Counted from the first letter of the stretch, positions 17,631 through 25,380 are shown. The stretch is DNA of 40,283 nucleotides from Clostridiales bacterium (GCA_015055525.1 SVHZ01000015.1:1-40283), one strand, 5' to 3'. The notes: generated from the letters alone by a model not told the origin. Made by a program: numbers and translations.

Positions 17631-17736
17631 GCAAGCGATTAATATCAAAACCGTGAAACACGGCGCAATGCGAGTTTTTATAAGTTGATTCCGTACAAAA
17701 AGTACGCGTACAACTTATATAAAACGATCGTCTTGC
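17631..17736 (+). ncRNA. Candidate structured RNA downstream of rplQ
   Basis: The ends pair (GCAAG-CGAT at 17631-17639 with ATCG-T-CTTGC at 17727-17736, one bulged T). They enclose two hairpins: CCGTG-AAA-CACGG (17651-17663), and TATAAGTTG with CAACTTATA (17679-17687 with 17711-17719) carrying an inner CGTAC-AAAAA-GTACG. The result is a three-way junction. It lies in the operon's 3' end, before the terminator. A motif named L17 downstream element is known in other Firmicutes; whether this is the same class cannot be decided here. Confidence 0.4.
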
Positions 17737-17801
17737 TTGTGTTTGACAATTTTGATTTTATTAATCGTTGTTGTTCTATCGCCAATAAAATTTTTAAAGT
17801 T

Positions 17802-17834
17802 AAAAAAAGTGTGGAAATTTTCCACACTTTTTTT
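17802..17834. terminator. Bidirectional terminator ending the alpha operon
   Basis: A 15-bp stem (17802-17816 with 17820-17834) with core GTGTGGAA and TTCCACAC, flanked by seven A on one side and seven T on the other. It is a strong intrinsic terminator in both directions. It separates the ribosomal superoperon from the convergent sialidase-like gene ending at 17837. Confidence 0.9.
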
Positions 17835-17836
17835 GT

Positions 17837-18931
17837 TTAATTAAATTCACTAAATAAAATTTTAGTAATTTTTGCGCTGTTAAGGCTAAATTCCGTTCCG
17901 TTACTGTGATAATAAGCAACTAAAAATCCATCTTTCACTTCACAAATAGCTGGATAACAATAGTAGTTTGAGCGATCGTCTTCTAAATAATAAAAATTCT
18001 TATTAAAATTTTCAAAGTCAATCGTCTTATACGTTAACGACCTACCGTCGTCTTTACTAACCGCTAATGCAAGTGGCGTTCTAACCGCGCTTCCCCATAC
18101 AGACGGCGTTTCGCCTTTATTTGGAGGGTAGGGGTTGAATACTGAAACCGTAAAATTTCCTACCTTTTTAATTTTCATAGGGGAAACTGGCGATGGAAAA
18201 TAACCGTTAGAGTGGGGCGTTTCCCAAGAAATTCCGCCGTCGTTAGAAAAACTTTGATATTGACTGCCGTAGCAAGTTCTCATATACACCCAAAGTTCTT
18301 GATTATTAAACTCATAAACGCCAGGTTCTTGAAATTGGATATTGTCTTTTTCCACCGCGCATACTTGAGTTGGCAATAAGTTCCAAGTTAAACCGTCGTC
18401 ATCGGAATAGGAAAAAACTACTTTACCAGGCGATATTTGCTTTGAATCTTCGCCGTGATGTGCAAGGGGAAGAATTATTCTTCCGTTAGATAGCATAACG
18501 GCTCTATCATTATTCAAAATATAATGCGTATGATAAGGCGCGCAAGGTGTTGGCTCGCTCCAAGTTAACCCGTCGTCAGCCGATCTTATAACGTGGGGCG
18601 TGGCGCGCAAATACCCGTTATGATTTGCATAAATCAAGTAAAATAAGCCTAAATCCCCGTTTCTAAAGCGAAGTAAACTAACGGACATAACGTTTGCTTG
18701 GTCGTCTTTTTTCGTTACGATTACGCGCTTATCTTTCCAAGATTCGCCTTCGTCGTAAGAAAAAAGCGCAACGATATTTGCAGGCGCGTCATCTGACCTT
18801 GACGTTCCGAAATATTCCGTATACGCATACATTATCGTTCCGTTTTTAAGTTTAATTAAAGCGCCTTCACCGTTTCTAATAATAGAATCGTTAGTTGCTA
18901 AAAATAAAACTTCTTTGCCAATTTTTTTCAT
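17837..18931 (-). CDS. Sialidase-like protein with Asp-box repeats
   Basis: A 364-aa six-bladed beta-propeller candidate of the sialidase superfamily. Four Asp boxes (SxDxGxxW) are visible: SYDEGESW at 58, SADDGLTW at 117, SDDDGLTW at 176 and SNDGGISW at 229. Arginines in the segments MRTCYGS (218) and AVRTPLALAVS (284) and Glu203 in FQEPGVYE are plausible counterparts of the sialidase site. There is no signal peptide, so it acts in the cytoplasm if it is an enzyme, perhaps on imported glycans. Its ATG overlaps the thioesterase stop by 4 nt (ATGA), so the two are cotranslated. The substrate is uncertain; Asp boxes also occur in non-sialidases. Confidence 0.75.
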   Translation of the reverse strand: MKKIGKEVLFLATNDSIIRNGEGALIKLKNGTIMYAYTEYFGTSRSDDAPANIVALFSYDEGESWKDKRVIVTKKDDQANVMSVSLLRFRNGDLGLFYLIYANHNGYLRATPHVIRSADDGLTWSEPTPCAPYHTHYILNNDRAVMLSNGRIILPLAHHGEDSKQISPGKVVFSYSDDDGLTWNLLPTQVCAVEKDNIQFQEPGVYEFNNQELWVYMRTCYGSQYQSFSNDGGISWETPHSNGYFPSPVSPMKIKKVGNFTVSVFNPYPPNKGETPSVWGSAVRTPLALAVSKDDGRSLTYKTIDFENFNKNFYYLEDDRSNYYCYPAICEVKDGFLVAYYHSNGTEFSLNSAKITKILFSEFN

Positions 18932-19659
18932 AACTCTTTATAAAACAAGCACTTAAATACTTGTTTTCCTTGAACTTTCCCTTCAACGTAAACGCTCGTT
19001 TCAAGTTTCTTTTTGTAAATTTTAATCTCATCACCTAAAAAGCATTGAGATAAAAAGTTAATCTCGAACGAATTAAATGAAAATTCGTTAAACTCTTTAT
19101 TAGTAAACGTATTTAGAGCCATCTTGCTATAAGAAACGTTATTTACGTGCCCGTTGCAATCAATATCCGTGTAAACGCAAGTATGAGAGCCGAAATAATT
19201 GCAATCTTGAACGTCTATATTAATTTTGTTAAACGGAGAAACGCCAGAACGAACGTCGAGATGCTCGAAATCTTTTGGATAGCAAGTGCTTTCAATTTTT
19301 CTAATAGAAAAATTAGTTGCGTCGAGCATGCACCACTCGCTAGAGCCGAGAATTTCGCCGTTTTCGCCTTCAATCTTAAAATCTCTTAAACATCTTATAA
19401 GTTGAGGTTTTAACGGCCAACTTGAAATAAGAACGTCATCGTTATAGTAAATATTTCCGTTTAACTTAAACTTGATTTTAGTTAATACCCAAAATGCGTT
19501 AGAGTTAGATTTAAGGGACGCGAAATCCGTTTTCATCTCGGTTGCGTGATAAGTTGCTACGTCTTGAAAGTAATTTAAGATGCTATCAAAACGTAAGCGC
19601 TGAAAATCATCGCAATTAGAGGCGTAAATTTTAGTTTTAATCTGTATCTTATTATTCAT
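18928..19659 (-). CDS. Acyl-ACP thioesterase (hot-dog fold)
   Basis: A 243-aa protein with two hot-dog domains, resembling bacterial acyl-ACP thioesterases that release fatty acids from acyl carrier protein. The N-terminal domain has RLRFDSILNYFQDVATYHA (21-39). The C-terminal domain has the catalytic-region motif TDIDCNGHVNNVSY (164-177). The start is set at the ATG (19659), 7 nt after the stop of the AraC gene. A TTG at 19683 that overlaps that gene would add eight residues and cannot be excluded. No Shine-Dalgarno sequence is evident, so translation is probably coupled. It is the middle gene of a three-gene operon. Confidence 0.8.
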   Translation of the reverse strand: MNNKIQIKTKIYASNCDDFQRLRFDSILNYFQDVATYHATEMKTDFASLKSNSNAFWVLTKIKFKLNGNIYYNDDVLISSWPLKPQLIRCLRDFKIEGENGEILGSSEWCMLDATNFSIRKIESTCYPKDFEHLDVRSGVSPFNKINIDVQDCNYFGSHTCVYTDIDCNGHVNNVSYSKMALNTFTNKEFNEFSFNSFEINFLSQCFLGDEIKIYKKKLETSVYVEGKVQGKQVFKCLFYKEL

Positions 19660-19666
19660 ATTATAA

Positions 19667-20458
19667 TTAAAATTTTTGTTCAACGTTTTCTCTATAACCC
19701 TTAGGGGAATAGCCTACCATTTTCTTAAAAGTTTTAGAAAAATACGACGCATCGTCAAACCCAACTCTTTCCATTACCGAATTTATTGGCATATCCGTAC
19801 TTTCAAGTAAAGACTTTGCAAGATCAATTCTCTTTGTTAAGATATATTTTATAGGAGTGTAACCTGTTTTTTCCTTAAAAATCTTAATAAAGTGATTGGG
19901 AGAACACCCAAACTTTTTAGATAAAAAATCAAGCGAAAACTGCTCGACGAAGTTGTAATCTATATACTTAATGGCTTTAGATATCGGGTCTTTGCTCTCG
20001 GTGTTTTTAGTGGGTAGAGCATGCTCTAAAAATATTGACACGAGTTCAAATATGCCCATACTAGTTTTAAGCGTTCTTTGCGGTTCTTCTAAAACACCGC
20101 ACTTGATAACGTAATTTGCAACTTTAAGCGCGTGTGTTTTGCAAGGAAGAGTGATTTTCACGGGCGAAGTGTAAGCCGAAAAGAACTCAACTGAGCCTTG
20201 TTTCATTGTAAAGTGCATCCAACTCTTTTTAACAAAACTGTTTTCAGTCAAGCGGGCGGAGTGAACGACGTTTGCCGGAATTAAAACCATATCTCCCGCT
20301 TTTGCAACGAAAGATTTTCCACCGCCTTCAACTAAAATTTCGCCTTCTTCAATTAAATAAATTTTATTGTCTGGAATTACAACGTTAGACCAGTTCCAGT
20401 TACCGTCAATAACTGAGATTGAGCCTAAAGTATACCTGCAAGAAATAAATGGATTCAT
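19667..20458 (-). CDS. AraC-family transcriptional regulator
   Basis: A 263-aa regulator. The first 100 or so residues are a cupin-like sensor (segments IYLIEEGEILVEGG and GDMVLIPANVVHSARL). The last 100 carry two helix-turn-helix motifs, with SLDFLSKKFGCSPNHFIKIFKEKTG then SVMERVGFDDASYFSKTFKK-type second motif and the ending GYSPKGYR. The start is the ATG at 20458: a promoter ends just upstream and a longer TTG start (20485) would lie inside it. It leads the thioesterase and sialidase-like genes and probably controls them or the divergent operon, perhaps in response to a sugar. Confidence 0.9.
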   Translation of the reverse strand: MNPFISCRYTLGSISVIDGNWNWSNVVIPDNKIYLIEEGEILVEGGGKSFVAKAGDMVLIPANVVHSARLTENSFVKKSWMHFTMKQGSVEFFSAYTSPVKITLPCKTHALKVANYVIKCGVLEEPQRTLKTSMGIFELVSIFLEHALPTKNTESKDPISKAIKYIDYNFVEQFSLDFLSKKFGCSPNHFIKIFKEKTGYTPIKYILTKRIDLAKSLLESTDMPINSVMERVGFDDASYFSKTFKKMVGYSPKGYRENVEQKF

Positions 20459-20464
20459 AAAATA

Positions 20465-20493
20465 ATTGTAATATTTTAATCTCAAAAAGTCAA
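20465..20493 (-). promoter_or_regulatory. Promoter of the AraC operon, probably leaderless
   Basis: Minus strand: TTGACT (20493-20488), 17-nt spacer, TACAAT (20470-20465). The ATG at 20458 begins 7 nt after the -10 element, at the expected transcription start. The mRNA would therefore have no 5' untranslated region, consistent with the lack of a Shine-Dalgarno sequence. Confidence 0.7.
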
Positions 20494-20545
20494 CAGTTAA
20501 GTGATAAAATACAAAAATAAATTAACGTTTAATTTTAATAAATTG

Positions 20546-20574
20546 TTGTAATAATCGCTAATTAGTGTTACAAT
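20546..20574 (+). promoter_or_regulatory. Promoter of the deacetylase-ABC transporter operon
   Basis: TTGTAA (20546-20551), 17-nt spacer, TACAAT (20569-20574). RNA would start near 20581, just before the AGGAGG site of the gene at 20596. It is divergent from the AraC promoter 53 nt away, so a regulator bound between could act on both. Confidence 0.65.
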
Positions 20575-20595
20575 AGAATAAATAGGAGGTTAAAT

Positions 20596-21390
20596 ATGAT
20601 ACTTTTTGATTTGTTCCCTAATGGTAAGAAAAAAGTGGTTACCTTTTCGTACGACGACGGTGACCGTGCAGACTTAAAAATGGTAGAAATTTTTGATAAG
20701 TATGGAGCAAAAGGAACTTTCAACCTTGTTAGCGGTTGGACTTGTGGTAACGCGAGCACGTTAAGCAAAGAAGAAATAATTGAAGTTTCTAAGGGCCACG
20801 AAATTGCGAACCATACAAAATCTCACTTTTGGAACGAAAGAATTCCTCTTGACCAAATGGTATCTCAAGTTGTTGAAGCGAAATATCAACTTGAAGATAT
20901 AATAGGTAAGCCCGTTACGGGATACGCTTATCCTAACGGAAAATACAATGAAACCCTTTTAGCGCTTTTGAAAGGCGTTGGCATCGATTATGCAAGAACG
21001 GCTGCTCAAACTAACAGTTTTAAGCATCCTGAAAACTTCTTAACGTGGGACGGGACTTGCCATCACAACAAGGCGATAGATCTTACAAAAAGCTTCGTTA
21101 CGCTTAAATCGTATAGCAAACTTCCTATCTTCTACGTTTGGGGGCACTCTTACGAGTTTAATCGTGACGATAACTGGAACGTTTTAACTGAAATTTTAGA
21201 AATATTAAAAGATGATAATAGCATTTGGTATGCAACAAATATTGAAGTTTACGAATACTTAACTGCTATTAAAAACTTGCGTATAACTCACGGCGAAACT
21301 TCAGTATATAACCCGTCTAATATATCCGTTTTCGCAACCGTAAATGAAGTTGCAACCGAATTCAAACCGGGTCTTACCATTTTGAAATGA
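20596..21390 (+). CDS. Polysaccharide deacetylase family protein (NodB-like)
   Basis: A 264-aa member of the carbohydrate esterase 4 fold. The metal and catalytic motifs are present: TFSYDDG (Asp20, Asp21), NHTKSH (His73, His77) and AYPNG (111-115). There is no signal peptide or membrane segment, so it acts in the cytoplasm, unlike cell-wall deacetylases. Candidate substrates are N-acetylated or formylated small molecules. AGGAGG precedes the ATG. Its stop overlaps the start of the lipoprotein gene by 4 nt, so it belongs to the importer operon and may process the imported compound. Confidence 0.88.
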   Translation: MILFDLFPNGKKKVVTFSYDDGDRADLKMVEIFDKYGAKGTFNLVSGWTCGNASTLSKEEIIEVSKGHEIANHTKSHFWNERIPLDQMVSQVVEAKYQLEDIIGKPVTGYAYPNGKYNETLLALLKGVGIDYARTAAQTNSFKHPENFLTWDGTCHHNKAIDLTKSFVTLKSYSKLPIFYVWGHSYEFNRDDNWNVLTEILEILKDDNSIWYATNIEVYEYLTAIKNLRITHGETSVYNPSNISVFATVNEVATEFKPGLTILK

Positions 21391-22364
21391 AAAAACTAAT
21401 AGCAATTTTAACCTTAATAATATGTATTTTATGTTTCCCCGCTTGCAAGCAAGGCGGGGAAACTTTAAGTGTATACGCGCCTGACGGTGCGCCGGCGTTA
21501 TCTCTTTCTTACGCAATAAACTCAAAAATAGACGGCGTTGATTTTAGAATCGTTGGAGCAGACGTTATAAAGACCAAGGTAAGCGGGAACGAGAAAAAGG
21601 CTGACGTTGCAATTTTACCTATAAACGACGCTACAAAACTATTGGGTAGTGGTGAAGAATATAAACTTTTAGGCATTGTAACTCACGGTAATTTTTATCT
21701 ATTATCAAAGGATAATTTACAAGTTGATAGGGAAAATGCAAGCGTTTTGATTGGAAAAACGATAGGCGTAGTTCAACTTGCAAAAATACCGGGGCTTACG
21801 CTAAAAGCATCACTTAAAAGGTTAAATTTAGAATATAACGAACTTAAAAACGGCGTAGAAAAGGTTGATGATAAGGTTAATTTGCTTGCCATAAACCCAA
21901 CTGAAATTGGAAATAAAGACGTTGACTATTATCTTTGCCCATCTCCCGTTGCCGACTTAAAGGCTAAAACGCACGGCTTAAATTTTGTGGGAAGTTTGGC
22001 GAGTCTATATAATGAAAACGGATTTCCGCAAGCGGTAATAGTTGCAAAAAAATCTGTAATTATCGAAGATTTTGAGAAATTAAATAAGATTATAGATAAA
22101 ATTTCAGATTGCGAAAATTATCTTATAGAAGAGAATTTTAACTTGATTTTACAGGGGATAAATTCTCATTTAGAAGAGGGGTTGACCCCGTCGTTTAACC
22201 AAAATAATTTGACTAAATTATCAGTTGAGCGCTCTAAAATCAATTACATTTCTGCTATAAAAAACAAGCAAATAATAGAAGAATTTATATCAATTATCAA
22301 TGAAATTTCTCCAAACGTAATGGGAAATATCAGTCAAGAATTTTATTATAACGGAGATTTTTAA
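21387..22364 (+). CDS. ABC transporter substrate-binding lipoprotein
   Basis: A 325-aa protein with a lipoprotein signal (MKKLIAILTLIICILCFPAC; Cys20 lipidated, though the -3 residue Phe is not ideal). The mature part resembles the binding proteins of the nitrate, sulfonate and thiamine-precursor group (SsuA/ThiY type): DGAPALSLSYAIN, KADVAILPINDATKLL, KTIGVVQLAKIPGLTLKASL. It captures a small solute outside the membrane for the permease and ATPase that follow. The ligand cannot be told from sequence. It overlaps both neighbours, by 4 nt upstream and 1 nt downstream. Confidence 0.85.
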   Translation: MKKLIAILTLIICILCFPACKQGGETLSVYAPDGAPALSLSYAINSKIDGVDFRIVGADVIKTKVSGNEKKADVAILPINDATKLLGSGEEYKLLGIVTHGNFYLLSKDNLQVDRENASVLIGKTIGVVQLAKIPGLTLKASLKRLNLEYNELKNGVEKVDDKVNLLAINPTEIGNKDVDYYLCPSPVADLKAKTHGLNFVGSLASLYNENGFPQAVIVAKKSVIIEDFEKLNKIIDKISDCENYLIEENFNLILQGINSHLEEGLTPSFNQNNLTKLSVERSKINYISAIKNKQIIEEFISIINEISPNVMGNISQEFYYNGDF

Positions 22365-23107
22365 TGAAAAAAAACTCGTTGTATTTTATATCGGGGATAG
22401 TGTTTTTGATTGCCGTGTGGGTGTGTTTTTACCTTATTATAGGCAACGATTATATTGTGCCATCTCCTATAAAAGCCCTTGAAAACACCTTCATTTTATT
22501 AACGGAAGGTTACTTTTATCAAGCGCTTTTTTCAACTCTTTTAAGGGTCGTAATCGCATTTTTGATTTCGCTAATTTTAGCGATTTTTACGGCGATTTTA
22601 TCTTATAAATTCAACGCGTTTTCAACTGTTTTAAGCGTGGTTAACGGCGCTTTGCGTTCCCTTCCAATACTTGCCGTTTTGCTTATAATTTTAGTTTCCG
22701 TTTCAAGAACTACCGCCCCTATAATCGTTTGTTTTTTAACGCTTTATCCTATGTTTTACACGGCGATTTTTTCTTCGCTAAAAGGGGTGGATAAAGGCGT
22801 AACGGATATGGTTAAAGTTTATAAAATTCCCGTTAAAAAACAAGTTTTTAAGGTGTATTTACCAACGATTTTACCTAAGGTTATTTTGGATTTTTCAACG
22901 GCGTTTTCATTTGCCATAAAACTTACCGTTTCTGCTGAAATTTTGGCAAACGTTTACGGAAGTTTAGGCGGGGTTTTCGAGCAAGCGTCGTTATATAGCG
23001 ATGCGGTAATGCTTTTCGCCCTTACGATTGCCGTTACGATTTTAGGTATAATCGTCGAATTTATCGGAAAAATTGCATTTGATTATATCGGGAGGAAACG
23101 AGTGTGA
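22364..23107 (+). CDS. ABC transporter permease (SsuC/ThiX type)
   Basis: A 247-aa integral membrane protein with about six hydrophobic helices. It contains the cytosolic coupling-helix region of importer permeases (TMVKVYKIPVKKQVFKVYLP-like, here DMVKVYKIPVKKQVFKVYLP, followed by TILPKVILDF) where the ATPase docks. The N-terminal helix starts FISGIVFLIAVWVCFYLII. The start ATG overlaps the stop of the binding-protein gene by one base (TAATG). It pairs with the ATPase encoded next. Confidence 0.92.
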   Translation: MKKNSLYFISGIVFLIAVWVCFYLIIGNDYIVPSPIKALENTFILLTEGYFYQALFSTLLRVVIAFLISLILAIFTAILSYKFNAFSTVLSVVNGALRSLPILAVLLIILVSVSRTTAPIIVCFLTLYPMFYTAIFSSLKGVDKGVTDMVKVYKIPVKKQVFKVYLPTILPKVILDFSTAFSFAIKLTVSAEILANVYGSLGGVFEQASLYSDAVMLFALTIAVTILGIIVEFIGKIAFDYIGRKRV

Positions 23108-23754
23108 AAATTGAAAATTTGAACGTTTCTTACGGTGAAAACAAGGTTTTTGAAAACTTCAATTTTGAGTTTAACCAAGGTGAAATTACTTGTATTTTAG
23201 GTCCGTCTGGCGCGGGCAAAACAACCTTATTAAACGCCCTTTCGGGCTTGGTTAAAAGCAATATAGAAAACCTTAAAACGAGTTACGTTTTTCAAGAGCC
23301 TAACCTTGTTAATGCAATTACTGTTTATGACAATTTGAAATTTATTTGCGATGATGAAAATAGTATAAATTCAGCGCTTGATAGCGTTGGGTTAAAAGAT
23401 AAAAAAAGAGCCTATCCTTTAACGCTTTCGGGTGGGGAAAAGCAAAGGTTAAATCTAGCAAGGGCAATGCTTTATAACGGCGACGTTTGGTTGCTTGACG
23501 AGCCGTTTTCTTCGCTTGATCTAAAACTTAAAAAGCAACTTTCAAATTTGTTTTTTTCCGTTTGGGATAAAGATAAAAAACCTTGCCTTTTCGTAACGCA
23601 CGACGTTGAAGTTGCTATGATGCTTGCAAGTAGAATAGTTGTTCTTGACGGCGGAAAAATTACTCTTGATATAAAGGTTTCTTATCCCTATCCAAGAGAG
23701 TACGGTGTAGATAGCGAAGAAAGAAAAACTTTACTTTGCGCGTTAACGCGTTAA
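23104..23754 (+). CDS. ABC transporter ATP-binding protein
   Basis: A 216-aa nucleotide-binding subunit, somewhat shorter than the usual 240-260 of its family. Walker A GPSGAGKTTL near residue 36, Q-loop VFQEPNL, signature LSGGEKQRLNLARAM, Walker B VWLLDEPFSSLD, and the switch histidine in VTHDVEVA are all intact. It starts at GTG (23104), overlapping the permease stop by 4 nt (GTGA). It energises import by the preceding permease and lipoprotein. Confidence 0.93.
   Translation: MKIENLNVSYGENKVFENFNFEFNQGEITCILGPSGAGKTTLLNALSGLVKSNIENLKTSYVFQEPNLVNAITVYDNLKFICDDENSINSALDSVGLKDKKRAYPLTLSGGEKQRLNLARAMLYNGDVWLLDEPFSSLDLKLKKQLSNLFFSVWDKDKKPCLFVTHDVEVAMMLASRIVVLDGGKITLDIKVSYPYPREYGVDSEERKTLLCALTR
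23739..23750. promoter_or_regulatory. 12-bp perfect palindrome before the hydrogenase promoter
   Basis: CGCGTTAACGCG is self-complementary and lies at the end of the ATPase gene, 10 nt upstream of the -35 region of the hydrogenase promoter. It could be an operator for a dimeric regulator. It also encodes residues of the ATPase C-terminus, so it may be chance. Confidence 0.2.
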
Positions 23755-23759
23755 TATGC

Positions 23760-23788
23760 TTTTCAAAAACGATATTATTTGATATAAT
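23760..23788 (+). promoter_or_regulatory. Extended -10 promoter of the hydrogenase gene
   Basis: The -10 TATAAT (23783-23788) is preceded by TGA, an extended -10 element, with a weak -35 TTTTCA (23760-23765) at 17-nt spacing. RNA would start near 23795, about 22 nt before the start codon. The hydrogenase can thus be expressed apart from the ABC operon. Confidence 0.6.
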
Positions 23789-23816
23789 ACATAAAAATTA
23801 CACAAAGGAAATTAAA

Positions 23817-25337
23817 ATGGCAGGTCAGTTAAGAGAACTTCCAACGTCGGTTAAAAAATTAAGGCGTGAAGTATTTAGAGAAGTTGCAAAAGTCGCTTTT
23901 GAAAGCGAGCCTGAAAAGGTCAACGATAATATAGAGGCAATTCCGTATAAGATAACTCCAACGGAAGTGCCTAGATTTTTTGAAAGCATTTATCGCGAAA
24001 GGGCGATAGCGTCTGAACGCGTAAGGCTTGCTATGGGTATGAGTTTACGCCCGTCTGACAAGCCCGTTCATATAACCGAAGGCGTTGATCAAAGTAATAT
24101 TTCAGATAAGTATTACGAGCCTCCGCTTATGCAAGTTATTCCGTCGGCGTGCGATAAGTGCAAAGATAACGTTTACGAAGTTTCAAATCAATGCAGAAAC
24201 TGCGTTGCAAAGGCTTGCGTTGCCGCTTGCCCTAAAAACGCTATAACTTTTGTTGACGGCAAAGCGGTTATTGATCAAAACTTATGTATTCATTGTGGTA
24301 AGTGTAAAAAGGCTTGCCCGTACGATGCTATTGCTCATAAAGTTCGCCCGTGCTCGCAAGCGTGCGGTATCAAGGCGATTACGACCGATGAACTCGGTAG
24401 AGCAAAGATTGATAACGACAAGTGTTTGGGTTGCGGTCAATGTATGGTAAGTTGTCCGTTTGCGGCGATTGCGGATAAATCTCAAATTTTCCAAATGATT
24501 CAAGCGATAAGAAAGGGCGATTATTTAGTTGCCGAACTTGCTCCTGCAATCGTTGGTCAGTTTGGTGACGGCGTTACTATCGCAATGATAAAGGGCGCTC
24601 TTTTAGATATTGGTTTTAAGGAAGTTCACGAAGTTGCTAGCGGAGCGGACGTTGCTTGTTCAACCGAGGCTCACGCTTACGTTAACGAAGTTGTATCTGG
24701 AAAACTTCCTTTCCTTTTAACTTCGTGCTGTCCGTCTTGGGCTATGCTTGCTAAAAAACAATTCCCAACGCTTATTGACGAAGTATCTCAAGCCTTGACG
24801 CCAATGGTTGCAACGGCGAGAAAAATCAAACAAAAAACGCCTAACGCAAGAGTAGTGTTTATCGGACCTTGCGCGGCAAAGAAACTCGAAGCGTCGAGAA
24901 TGAGCGTCAGAAGTGACGTTGACTTCGTTATTACTTTTGAAGAACTTTCAGGAATATTCGAGGCAAAAGAAGTTGATTTTTCAAAATACAAAGACCAACG
25001 CTCAATTCACGAGGCAACTGGTGCAGGTCGCGGTTACGCGGTTGCGGGCGGAGTTGCAAACGCAATAGAAAAATGCGTTAGAGAATATTATCCCGGTATC
25101 GAAGTTAAAATCGAGCACGCAGAGGGGTTAGAAGAGTGCAAGAAGATGTTGCTCCTTGCAAAAGCCGGTAAGAAAAACGGTTGCCTTATTGAAGGCATGG
25201 GTTGCCCCGGTGGTTGCGTTGCAGGCGCGGGAACGAACGTTTCTATCGTAAAAGCGACTAACGAAGTTAACAAAGTTGTTGAAACTTCAACCAAACCCCT
25301 TCCGCCAAAAGAATTATACGAAATTGACTTGCCGTAA
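23817..25337 (+). CDS. [FeFe]-hydrogenase with ferredoxin-type clusters
   Basis: A 506-aa iron-only hydrogenase catalysing reversible H2 formation, normally with ferredoxin. Ferredoxin-type cysteine motifs occupy about residues 126-213 (CVAACP, CIHCGKCKKACP, CLGCGQCMVSCP). The H-cluster motifs follow: TSCCPSW (302-308, including the proton-relay Cys304 and ligand Cys305), GPCAAKKLE (350-358) and EGMGCPGGCVAGAG (459-472). The variant motifs (GPC for MPC, EGMGCPGGC for EVMACPGGC) suggest the group B type rather than the classic CpI type. The start is the ATG at 23817 with AAAGGAA; a longer frame from 23736 overlaps the ATPase gene and contains the promoter. Maturation genes hydE, hydF and hydG are not here. 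Confidence 0.92.
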   Translation: MAGQLRELPTSVKKLRREVFREVAKVAFESEPEKVNDNIEAIPYKITPTEVPRFFESIYRERAIASERVRLAMGMSLRPSDKPVHITEGVDQSNISDKYYEPPLMQVIPSACDKCKDNVYEVSNQCRNCVAKACVAACPKNAITFVDGKAVIDQNLCIHCGKCKKACPYDAIAHKVRPCSQACGIKAITTDELGRAKIDNDKCLGCGQCMVSCPFAAIADKSQIFQMIQAIRKGDYLVAELAPAIVGQFGDGVTIAMIKGALLDIGFKEVHEVASGADVACSTEAHAYVNEVVSGKLPFLLTSCCPSWAMLAKKQFPTLIDEVSQALTPMVATARKIKQKTPNARVVFIGPCAAKKLEASRMSVRSDVDFVITFEELSGIFEAKEVDFSKYKDQRSIHEATGAGRGYAVAGGVANAIEKCVREYYPGIEVKIEHAEGLEECKKMLLLAKAGKKNGCLIEGMGCPGGCVAGAGTNVSIVKATNEVNKVVETSTKPLPPKELYEIDLP

Positions 25338-25348
25338 ACGGCATTAAA

Positions 25349-25380
25349 AAAGCACGCAATTTTGCGTGCTTTAATTTTTT
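25349..25380. terminator. Bidirectional terminator between hydrogenase and the minus-strand gene
   Basis: AAAGCACGCA (25349-25358) pairs with TGCGTGCTTT (25363-25372) over 10 bp with a 4-nt loop, followed by AATTTTTT. On the minus strand the stem is followed by a run of T. It lies between two convergent genes and overlaps the last bases before the stop of the minus-strand gene. Confidence 0.85.

Noticed and set aside
17743-17775. Promoter-like TTGACA after rplQ
   Set aside because: No -10 hexamer at 15-19 nt and no gene downstream before the terminator.
20459-20485. Longer AraC reading frame from TTG at 20485
   Set aside because: The extra codons overlap the promoter spacer and -10 element, so they would not be transcribed.
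23736-23816. Longer hydrogenase reading frame
   Set aside because: It overlaps the ATPase gene and includes the hydrogenase promoter; the ATG at 23817 has a ribosome-binding site and matches the expected protein start.
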